Origin: FEN-1219 sp035644475
GTDB taxonomy: Bacteria > Pseudomonadota > Gammaproteobacteria > Steroidobacterales > Rariloculaceae
NCBI GenBank assembly: GCA_035644475.1
Contig: DASQOL010000018.1
Location: forward strand, 19,628 to 83,627
DNA length: 64,000 nt
Direction of reading: 5' to 3'
This document shows, piece by piece, positions 26,487-34,359 of the stretch. The notes under the pieces were generated by a model. That model had not been told where the DNA came from. It saw only the letters and a list, made by a program, of their open reading frames with translations, and did no database searches. The first letter of the stretch is position 1; every line of letters starts with the position of its first letter. The position numbers and the translations under genes are program-made.

Positions 26487-27440
26487 ATGCGGATTCGTGC
26501 CTTATTGAAAGGCGCCTTGACGTTCGTGCCCGGCGCGCCGGCCCTGTTGCCGAAACCCCCTCCGGGCTCGACCACGGCCACGTCCTATTACTACGGAGTC
26601 TGGCTCAAGCACCTCGGTTTGCTCGCCGCGAACGGGCTCGACACCTCACCCACCGTGGTCGCCGAGCTCGGGCCCGGCGACACTCTCGGCGTCGGCCTCG
26701 CGGCGCTGCTCTGCGGCGCGGACAAGTACTACGCGCTCGATCTCCTCGCCTACACCCAGCCGAGGAAGAACCTGGCGGTGCTCGACGAGCTGATCGCGCT
26801 GCTGTCGAAGCGCACGCCGCGGCCGGACAAGGGCTTTCCCGAGTTCGCCTACTCGCGCGGCGGCGAGCTCTTTCCGACCGAAGTGCTCACCGACGAAAGG
26901 CTCGCGCGCGCATCGTCGCCGGCACGGCTCGCGCATCTACGCGAGGCGCTCGGGAGCGACACCCCCCGGGCAGGACCGATAGTGGTCCAGTACCGCGCGC
27001 CGTGGGACGACGCCGCCGTGATCGAGCGCGACTCCGTCGATCTGGTCGTCTCGCAATCGGTGCTCGAGCACGTCGACGATCTCGACACCGCGTATCGCGC
27101 GCTGTACCAGTGGCTGCGGCCCGGCGGCGTGATGAGCCACTTGATCGACCTGCGGTCGCACGGCCTCACCAAGGAATGGAACGGCCACTGGTCGATCTCG
27201 GATCCGATGTGGGCGGTGATGCGCGGCAAGCGATCGTTTCTCATCAATCGCGAGCCCTGCTCGGCGCACCTGGAGCACATTCGGCGGTGCGGTTTCGAGA
27301 TCCTCTACGTTGCGCAGCGCCGTGGCGCGGCCGGCATCGGCCGCGCGCGCTTGAGCAAACGCTGGCAACCCCTGTCGGACGACGACTTCTCGTGCAATTC
27401 GGTTTTCATCCAGGCACGGAAACCGACGGGACAGGCCTAA
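26487..27440 (+). CDS. Class I SAM-dependent methyltransferase
   Basis: 317 residues. Motif I is VVAELGPGDTLGVGLAALL (about 56-74), the acidic post-I residue is in KYYALDLLAY, and motif IV region is VDLVVSQSVLEHVDDLDTAYRALYQWLRPGGVMSHLIDL, the usual SAM-methyltransferase core. C-terminal NREPCSAHLEHIRRCGFEI is typical of methyltransferases in polysaccharide and lipid clusters. The likely target is a sugar or another small envelope precursor. GGGAG lies 6 nt before the ATG. It lies between two beta-helix genes on the opposite strand. Confidence 0.85.
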   Translation: MRIRALLKGALTFVPGAPALLPKPPPGSTTATSYYYGVWLKHLGLLAANGLDTSPTVVAELGPGDTLGVGLAALLCGADKYYALDLLAYTQPRKNLAVLDELIALLSKRTPRPDKGFPEFAYSRGGELFPTEVLTDERLARASSPARLAHLREALGSDTPRAGPIVVQYRAPWDDAAVIERDSVDLVVSQSVLEHVDDLDTAYRALYQWLRPGGVMSHLIDLRSHGLTKEWNGHWSISDPMWAVMRGKRSFLINREPCSAHLEHIRRCGFEILYVAQRRGAAGIGRARLSKRWQPLSDDDFSCNSVFIQARKPTGQA

Positions 27441-27533
27441 CCGGCATTACCTTACCGGAGTGCAAGCCGCGCGGTCCGTCGTCGCAATGGGAATCGGATC
27501 ACAAAGATTGGAGTCCCTAGTCCCGCATCCCGG

Positions 27534-29237
27534 CTATTCGAGGGCGCCAGCGCTCGGCCGACCGTTGCGGGTCTTGCATTCGTAGTCGTATGTCAGCGCC
27601 TTCGCCCATTCGGTAGGCGACGGCTGACAAGTCGACCAAGAGAATTCACGCATCGACGGTGGGAACGCCTTGAGGTCGATCACCGTGCGGTCCTCGGAGT
27701 CGCCCGCGTGCTCTGCAACGGACGCCTTCGATGGGGACGACTTGGACGGGCGAAAGTTTGCAGGCGGTGGAATCGCGCCGGAATGAACCGCGGAATAGTC
27801 GAGCGGAATCCCGGCGGCGCCGATCTTGGCATTCGTGCCCACGCAAGCGTCGTCGGACGGCCGCGTGCCGAACACGTTCGAATCGACGGTGAGCAACGAC
27901 GCCGGCGCTTCGGGAAGCGCGCAATTGCGGCCGGCTTTAGCCGAGAACACGTTGTCGACGATCTCGATCTTGTCGATGTTGTTCTTCACGGTGAGATTCG
28001 CGCTTGTGACGTAGAGGCCCTTCTCTTGCAGACAGGTATTGCCGTAGACCAGCGCACCCACTTGATAGCCTTTCGCCGCGGGGTCGTCGCAGTCCCCACT
28101 CCCGCAGTTGTACTTCGATTCTCGAAACACCTCGAGATTGATGCACCCGCGGGTATTGGCCATGAGGTTGTTTCTGAAGACGTTATGAACCGAGCTGCGC
28201 ATGTCGTGCTTGTAGGGCTCCACGGCAATGGATAGGCCGATGCCGTAAGACTCGTCGACGCCGTTCAGATAGCCGTTGCCGAGCAACACGTTGTGCTCGA
28301 CGACGTTGTCGGAAGCGTTGTCGAGGTAGATCAAGGGACGGCGAACATTCGCCAGCGTGTTGCCGCGAATGATCGTGTGCGAGGAGCGCAGAACGCCGAT
28401 CCCCTCGCCCCCGGAATTGCCGAGAGTATTGCCTTCGATCAAGGTGTAGGACGGAGCGGAATCGATCACGACGATCGCCGGCGACCACGTTTTGGTGCGG
28501 CCGTCGACCTTCTTGACCGACACGGTATCGATGCTGTTGTTGCGCAGGATGTCGCTTTTCACGCGCTGCAAGCGAATGCCCGCCTCCACGGTCTGAGCTA
28601 TCGACAGGTTTTGGACGACGAGGTCCGACGTGGTGTTATCGCCGACGTGAACCAATCCTGCCCCGGAAGAGTCGGCGAGGGCGAGGTCTTGCACGGTTAC
28701 GTGACTCGTCCTTACTGTGATGAGGCCGTTCCACTGATTGGCGGGCACGGCGTCTTTGTTGTCGGCGTCGACGCCGACGGGGCACGTCGACGGCGTCGTC
28801 GAGCGGCAGGCAGAGCCGTAGGTTCCACGGATCGTCGGCCGCGAGCTGCCCTCGAAGCCCTGTAGGGCCTTGGACCCGACGACGTAGTACGAACCGATGA
28901 TCACGCGGTTAGACGAAGATCCTTCCCACCCCACGGTCAACGCCTGATTGACGCACGTGGTGCCCGCTTTGATGAAGACGTCCGAACCGACGGCGTGCAC
29001 CCCCGACTTCACCTTGCCGAGAGTCTTCCAGGGTTCCTGCGGGGAAGTGCCGCTCCCCGAGTCGTTACCGCGGTCGCAGTCGACGAAGTAACCCTGCGCG
29101 TCGGAGTCCGCGTGGGCCGCGCCCGCGGCGGCCGCCAGCAACAACAACGCCGCGAGCCGCGTTGCGGCGGCTCGCAGCGGCCGAAAGCCTTGGCCTGCTT
29201 CGCCCGCGGGGGCCGCCTCGCTTCCCGTGTGGTCCAC
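27534..29237 (-). CDS. Secreted right-handed parallel beta-helix protein (2)
   Basis: 567 residues from a GTG. It has an N-terminal charged stretch, a hydrophobic signal segment (about 25-43, AATRLAALLLLAAAAGAAHA), and the family entry YFVDCDRGNDSGSGTSPQEPWKTLGKV. Beta-helix coils follow with parallel-turn residues (GNTLGNSGGEGIGVLRSS, GNTLANVRRPLIYLDNASDNVVEHNVLLGNG). Extra Cys residues suggest disulfides. The C-terminal ~100 residues leave the helix pattern. The GTG has GAGGAG 6 nt upstream and lies below a sigma-54 promoter; an ATG at 29282 would lie inside that promoter and is rejected. Role on polysaccharide is inferred. Confidence 0.85.
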   Translation of the reverse strand: MDHTGSEAAPAGEAGQGFRPLRAAATRLAALLLLAAAAGAAHADSDAQGYFVDCDRGNDSGSGTSPQEPWKTLGKVKSGVHAVGSDVFIKAGTTCVNQALTVGWEGSSSNRVIIGSYYVVGSKALQGFEGSSRPTIRGTYGSACRSTTPSTCPVGVDADNKDAVPANQWNGLITVRTSHVTVQDLALADSSGAGLVHVGDNTTSDLVVQNLSIAQTVEAGIRLQRVKSDILRNNSIDTVSVKKVDGRTKTWSPAIVVIDSAPSYTLIEGNTLGNSGGEGIGVLRSSHTIIRGNTLANVRRPLIYLDNASDNVVEHNVLLGNGYLNGVDESYGIGLSIAVEPYKHDMRSSVHNVFRNNLMANTRGCINLEVFRESKYNCGSGDCDDPAAKGYQVGALVYGNTCLQEKGLYVTSANLTVKNNIDKIEIVDNVFSAKAGRNCALPEAPASLLTVDSNVFGTRPSDDACVGTNAKIGAAGIPLDYSAVHSGAIPPPANFRPSKSSPSKASVAEHAGDSEDRTVIDLKAFPPSMREFSWSTCQPSPTEWAKALTYDYECKTRNGRPSAGALE

Positions 29238-29272
29238 GGCCGTCTCCTCTGCACTGGTGACACAGAGACGGC

Positions 29273-29288
29273 TGCAAGACATGTGCCA
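29273..29288 (-). promoter_or_regulatory. Sigma-54 promoter of beta-helix gene 2
   Basis: On the minus strand TGGCACATGTCTTGCA matches the TGGCACGNNNNTTGCA consensus at all but one fixed position. The transcript should start near 29262, giving a ~25-nt leader that contains the GAGGAG ribosome site. Confidence 0.78.
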
Positions 29289-29316
29289 CTTGCGGGCCCG
29301 GACGCGCGCGCTATCC

Positions 29317-31770
29317 CTATTCGTAGCGCAACGAGTGCAGGGGCTTCGCGCTCGCCGCGCGCAGTGCGATGCCCGCCACGGTGAGCCACGCGATCGCGAA
29401 CGTCACGAGCGCGCCGCCGGCGAAGACCAGCGGGCTCAAGTCGATCCGGTAGGCGAAATCCGCGAGCCAGCGCCGCATCGCCAGGTACGCGATCGGCCAC
29501 GCCACCACGTTCGACAGCAGCACGAGCCTGCTGAACTCTGACGTGAGCAACGTCACCACGTCGACCGCCGAGCCGCCGAGCGTCTTGCGAATGCCGATCT
29601 CCTTGGTGCGGCGTTCCGTGGTGAACGACGCGAGGCCGAAGAGTCCGAGGCAGGCGACGAAGATCGCAAGCGCCGCGAACACGCCGAAGATCTGCATCTG
29701 CCGCTCGTCGTTGGCGTACAGCGCGGCGAACTCGTCGTCGAGGAATGTGCGCGCCACCGGCAGGTCGGGCTGTATTTGCGACCACGTGGCGTCGATGAAC
29801 GCGAGCGTCTCGCGCAAGCGTTTGCCCGTCACGCGAATCGACGCGTCGCGGAAATACACGATCGGCAGCCTCCAGGAGTCCGCCGCGGCGAAATACACGA
29901 GCGGCTTCTGCGGCTCGCGCAGCGTCTCGAAATACGTGTTCTTGACGACCCCGACGATCGGCCCGCGCACCGATGCCGAAAAGTTTCCGGAGAAGTCCGT
30001 CTCGAACCACTTGCCGATCGCCTCGTCCGGCGTGAAACCGAGCTCGCGGGCCGCGAGCTCGTTGAGCACGTAGGCGCCCGGGGTGTTCGCCACGCCGTTT
30101 TGGTTCGGCAGCGTGAAGCCGTCGGTTCCGTAGTCACGCGAGAACGTGCGCCCGGCGAGCAACTCGATGCCGTACGTTTCGAAGAAGCCGTAGTCGACCC
30201 CGGTGGCCAACATCTGTCGGCCCGCGGGGTCCGAGCCCTCGGCGCGAATCAGGCGAGTGCCCGCGCCGCCCGGACGCATGCCGCCCTGGATCACGGCAGT
30301 GATCTCGGGGTTCTCGAGCATGCGGTTGCGCGCAGCCTCGAAGCCCGGGCCTAACCCCACGGTCGGCGAGCCCGAGAGATGCACTACCTGCGCCGTGTCG
30401 AAGCCACGGTCCACGTCGCGCGCGAACCGCGTTTGCAGGTAGATCGTGACGGTCGCAATCAGCAGAACGATGGACACCGCGAACTGGACGACCACGAGCG
30501 TGCCGCGCAGGCGCTGGCCGCCACGTCCGCGCGTCGCATCGCCTTTCAGCACCTTCACGGGCTCGAAGGCCGACAGATAGAACGCCGGGTAGCTGCCGGC
30601 GAGCAAACCAACGGCGAGCGCCAGCACGGCCAGCGTCGCGAGCGTACCCACATTGCCGTAGTCGAGCTCGATCGCCGTCCCGGCGAACGTGTTGAAGGGC
30701 GGCAGCAGCACCTCCACGAGCGCCACTGCGACGAGCGTCGCGAGCAACGCGTACAACACTGCTTCGCCCAAGAACTGCGCGACGAGCTGGCCGCGCACCG
30801 CGCCGATGACCTTGCGCACACCGATCTCGCGTGCGCGCTGCGCCGCGCGAGCAGTCGAGAGGTTCATGAAGTTCACGCAGGCGATCAGCAAGATGCTGAG
30901 CGCGATCGCCGCGAACGCCGTGACGGTGGTCAAGCTACCCGGCGGCGTGAGCTCCTGCACGCGGCCGTGCAGGTGGATGTCGGCGAGCTTGGTCGCGATC
31001 ATCGTCGCGGCAGAGTCACCCGGCCGGCGGTGGCTCGCCACGAATTGCGGGAACCTGCGCTCGAGCGACTCGATGCGCGCGCCGGGCTTCAGCCTCACAT
31101 AGGTGTGGTAGAACCAGAAGCTCCAATTGCCGTCGTAGTTCCAGCCGAGGACCTTGTCGCCGACGTCGAACGACGCGATCACCGTTGCGCTCAGATGGGT
31201 GTCGCGCGGTAGGTCGCGGATCACGCCGGTCACGGTGAGCGGCCATTGTCCTTCGAGGACCAACGTTTGGCCTACCGGGTTCTCCGCGCCGAAGTATTTC
31301 GCCGCCGCGCCTTGCGTCAATACGACCGTGGACGGCTCGGTGAGCGCCCGTTTCGGGTCGCCCGCCACCCAGTCCAGCGCGAATATGTCGAAGAAGCTCG
31401 CGTCCGCCCAGCGAAAACCATCCTCGTAGAAGGTATCGGCGCCGTGTCGCAGCCGCACGCTCTGCCGCGCGATCCGCGCCACCTGATCCACGTCGGCGGC
31501 GAAGTCGAGCTCGAGCTGCGGACCGGCCGGATAGAAGTTCGGAGCGGCGTGCATGGCCGCGCCGCCGTTGCCGGTGGGAACCTCGGCGGAGATCCGATAG
31601 ATCCTGTCCGCGCCGGGGAAATGCTCGTCGAACGACAGCTCGTAGTGCACGTACAACAGGATCAGGATCGCGCACGCGAGGCCGACCGCGAGGCCCGCGA
31701 TGTTGAGCGTGGAGTAGAGCTTCTGGGTGACGAGCCGGCGAAAGCCGACCGCGAGATAGCTGCCGATCAT
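29317..31770 (-). CDS. FtsX/MacB-type ABC permease, fourth of four
   Basis: 817 residues; two repeats of helix, MacB-like periplasmic domain and FtsX core (first core ARAAQRAREIGVRKVIGAVRG, second TTERRTKEIGIRKTLGGSAVDV; end LHSLRYE). AGGGAG precedes this ATG; an ATG eight codons upstream overlaps the previous stop (ATGA) and is less likely. Last gene of the operon, 20 bp after the previous permease. With the ATPase at 39.2 kb it should form an ABC exporter or mechanotransmission complex in the inner membrane; substrate unknown. Confidence 0.9.
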   Translation of the reverse strand: MIGSYLAVGFRRLVTQKLYSTLNIAGLAVGLACAILILLYVHYELSFDEHFPGADRIYRISAEVPTGNGGAAMHAAPNFYPAGPQLELDFAADVDQVARIARQSVRLRHGADTFYEDGFRWADASFFDIFALDWVAGDPKRALTEPSTVVLTQGAAAKYFGAENPVGQTLVLEGQWPLTVTGVIRDLPRDTHLSATVIASFDVGDKVLGWNYDGNWSFWFYHTYVRLKPGARIESLERRFPQFVASHRRPGDSAATMIATKLADIHLHGRVQELTPPGSLTTVTAFAAIALSILLIACVNFMNLSTARAAQRAREIGVRKVIGAVRGQLVAQFLGEAVLYALLATLVAVALVEVLLPPFNTFAGTAIELDYGNVGTLATLAVLALAVGLLAGSYPAFYLSAFEPVKVLKGDATRGRGGQRLRGTLVVVQFAVSIVLLIATVTIYLQTRFARDVDRGFDTAQVVHLSGSPTVGLGPGFEAARNRMLENPEITAVIQGGMRPGGAGTRLIRAEGSDPAGRQMLATGVDYGFFETYGIELLAGRTFSRDYGTDGFTLPNQNGVANTPGAYVLNELAARELGFTPDEAIGKWFETDFSGNFSASVRGPIVGVVKNTYFETLREPQKPLVYFAAADSWRLPIVYFRDASIRVTGKRLRETLAFIDATWSQIQPDLPVARTFLDDEFAALYANDERQMQIFGVFAALAIFVACLGLFGLASFTTERRTKEIGIRKTLGGSAVDVVTLLTSEFSRLVLLSNVVAWPIAYLAMRRWLADFAYRIDLSPLVFAGGALVTFAIAWLTVAGIALRAASAKPLHSLRYE

Positions 31771-31790
31771 TGGTTCGAGCTCCCTGTAAG

Positions 31791-34229
31791 TCATTCGTAG
31801 CGCAAGGCGCGAGCGGGTTTCGTGCTCGCGGCCCGCGCCGCGACGCCGCCCACCGTGATGCAGGCGATCGCGAGCGCGGCGAGCGCGCTGCCGACGAAGA
31901 TCCACGGGCTCATATCCGCGCGGTAGGCGAACGACGACAGCCAGCGCTGCATTGCGATGTACGCGACCGGCCACGCGACGAGATTCGCCACGAGCACGAG
32001 CCGCCCGAACTCGCCGCAGAACATCAGCACGATGTCGCCCACACCGCCGCCGATCGTCTTGCGGATGCCGATCTCCTTGGTGCGCCGCTCGGTGGTGAAG
32101 GACGCGAGGCCGAAGAGGCCCAAGCACGCGATGCCGATCGCGAGCAAGGCGAAGAACGTGAACATCTCGCCCTGGCGCTGCTCCGTGGCGTACAGCGCCT
32201 CGAAGTCGGCGTCGAGAAAGTGCCGCGCGATCGGCCGGTCGGGCATGAATTTGGACCAGACGGCGTCGATGTCCGCGAGCGTCGCGGCAAGGTTGCGGCC
32301 CGTGACTTTGAGCGACGCCTGGTCCAAAGGCTGGAAGCCCAAGCCGTCGGGCACGAGCATGTAGACCGTCGGCTCGATCGCGCTCCGGATGGACTCGAAG
32401 TGGACGTCTTTCACGACCCCGACGATCGGTGCGCGAACGGCGGGGCTGTCCGGCCCAAGATACGAGACGCTGAGCCACTTGCTCGTCGCCTCCTCCGGCG
32501 TCCAGCCGTAGCGACGGGCGAGGCTCTCGCCGATCACGTAGCTGCCGGGGCGCGCGCCCCCCGGCGCCGTCGCGAGCGCCGGCCTGTCGGCGGCGCGTTG
32601 CTCGTCGAAAACGCGGCCGGCGACGGCTTCGATGCCGTAGAGCTCGAAGAAACCGAAGTCCACAGCGAGATCCGTGATGCCGCTGCCCGCACCCTCGTGG
32701 CCTTCGGCGACGACGTAGGCCGCATTCGTGTTCTCCATGCCGGGCACGAGATTCGAGGCCGTTACGGCCGCGACCTCGGAATTCGCGAGCCACTCCTGCT
32801 TCATCGCTTCCCATTGCGTGCCGAGGCCGCCGGTCCAGGACCCCGTGACCACGACGATTCGCTCCTTGTCGTAGCCGAGATCGATGTCGCGCGCGAACCG
32901 GGTTTGCTCGAAAACAACCCCGGTCGCGATCAAGAGCGCGATCGAGATCGCGAATTGCAGCACCACGAGCCCGCGGCGGAACGCCGCCGCGCCGCCGCCG
33001 CGGGTCGCATCGCCCTTGAGCACGCGGCCGGGCTCGAACGCGGCGAGGTAGAACGCCGGATAGCTGCCCGCGAGAAGCCCGGTAACGAAGGTGAGAGCGA
33101 CCAGCCCCACGATCGCGCCCGGGCTGTCGAGATAGTGAAACGCGATGTTCGTTCCCAGGAACGCGTTGAACGCCGGCAGCGCGACCTCGACGATCGCCAT
33201 CGCGAGCAGCAGCGCGACGCCGGCGATGAGCACCGACTCCGCGAGGAACTGCACCACGATCTGCCTGCGGTCGGCGCCGACGACCTTGCGTACGCCGATT
33301 TCCTTCGCGCGCTGCGTCGCGCGCGCGGTAGCGAGGTTCATGAAGTTGATGCAAGCGAGCAGCAGGATGAACACGGCCACCGCGGCGAACGTGCGGACCG
33401 TGCTCGCGCTGCCCGGCACGCTCATCTCGTTCTCCTTGTGCGATTTCAGGTGGATGTCGGCGACCTTGAAAATGTCGAGCCGCGTGTAGCGGCTCGAGTC
33501 CTTCTCGAAACGGCGCTCGAAGAAGTCGTCCGAGCCCTTCCGGATCTCGTCAGGGTTCGCACCGGGGCGCAGCAAAGCGTACGTGTAAAACGCGTTCGCG
33601 CCCCAATTCGGCGCGGGCGGCGGCATCTGCATGAGCAGCGAGAACTTGAGATGCGTGTCGTCCTTGAGGTCCTCGATGACGCCTGTGACGTCCAACGGCG
33701 TCGTGCCGTCGAGCAGCATCGTCTGCCCGACGGGGTCGGCGTCGCCGAAGTACTTCCGGGCGATGCTCCGAGTCAGCACGACCGTATTCGGCTTCGCGAG
33801 CGCGGACTTCGGGTCGCCACGCAGCCAACGGAAGTCGAAGACCTCGAGAATCTCCTTGTCGGCCGACGCGGCGTCGCCCTCGAGGTACAGCGAGCCGTCC
33901 GGCGCACGGAACGTCGCGCCGTCGCAGCATCGAATCCGTGCGATCGTTTCGATGATCGGGAAATCCTCCTTGAGCACGTCGGCAGCCGGCGCCGCGAGCG
34001 ACGCGAGATAGGCCGCTTTGCTAATCTCGGTCGGCAAGAAGTCGCGCGAGATTCGGACGATCCGATCGGCGTTCGTCCAGCCCCGGTCGTAGACGAGCTC
34101 GTGGCGCACGAACAGCGAGATCAGGACGAAGCACGCGAGGCCGACCGAGAGCCCCACGACGTTGATCAGCGTGTAGAGCTTCTGCTTGACCAGATGCTGG
34201 AATGCGACGAGCACATAGTTCTTCAGCAC
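31791..34229 (-). CDS. FtsX/MacB-type ABC permease, third of four
   Basis: 812 residues from a GTG (GGAG about 9 nt upstream). Same duplicated architecture: first helix at 20-42 (TLINVVGLSVGLACFVLISLFV), first core RATQRAKEIGVRKVVGADRR, second core TTERRTKEIGIRKTIGGGVGDI, end ARALRYE. The periplasmic domain contains a CC pair (RIRCCDGAT) that the paralogues lack, which may make a local disulfide or redox-sensitive site. The 130-bp gap to the upstream permease is the largest inside the operon and could hold an internal promoter, though none is obvious. Confidence 0.9.
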   Translation of the reverse strand: MLKNYVLVAFQHLVKQKLYTLINVVGLSVGLACFVLISLFVRHELVYDRGWTNADRIVRISRDFLPTEISKAAYLASLAAPAADVLKEDFPIIETIARIRCCDGATFRAPDGSLYLEGDAASADKEILEVFDFRWLRGDPKSALAKPNTVVLTRSIARKYFGDADPVGQTMLLDGTTPLDVTGVIEDLKDDTHLKFSLLMQMPPPAPNWGANAFYTYALLRPGANPDEIRKGSDDFFERRFEKDSSRYTRLDIFKVADIHLKSHKENEMSVPGSASTVRTFAAVAVFILLLACINFMNLATARATQRAKEIGVRKVVGADRRQIVVQFLAESVLIAGVALLLAMAIVEVALPAFNAFLGTNIAFHYLDSPGAIVGLVALTFVTGLLAGSYPAFYLAAFEPGRVLKGDATRGGGAAAFRRGLVVLQFAISIALLIATGVVFEQTRFARDIDLGYDKERIVVVTGSWTGGLGTQWEAMKQEWLANSEVAAVTASNLVPGMENTNAAYVVAEGHEGAGSGITDLAVDFGFFELYGIEAVAGRVFDEQRAADRPALATAPGGARPGSYVIGESLARRYGWTPEEATSKWLSVSYLGPDSPAVRAPIVGVVKDVHFESIRSAIEPTVYMLVPDGLGFQPLDQASLKVTGRNLAATLADIDAVWSKFMPDRPIARHFLDADFEALYATEQRQGEMFTFFALLAIGIACLGLFGLASFTTERRTKEIGIRKTIGGGVGDIVLMFCGEFGRLVLVANLVAWPVAYIAMQRWLSSFAYRADMSPWIFVGSALAALAIACITVGGVAARAASTKPARALRYE

Positions 34230-34359
34230 GACTCGAGACTCCTCGACGCGCGACGACGACGCGTCCCATCACAATCCCTCCGCGGAGGGATTTCGCACCG
34301 AGTCGGTGCAGAAGCTTCCGCGGAAACACGGACCCCGTCTTCTTCGTTCGCCGGCATGG

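Noticed and set aside
29317..33354. A single 1345-codon open frame that could be taken as a fused giant permease.
   Set aside because: The first ~530 codons are an out-of-frame reading of the neighbouring permease gene (31791-34229, same strand), which has normal family sequence in its own frame. The real gene begins at 31770.
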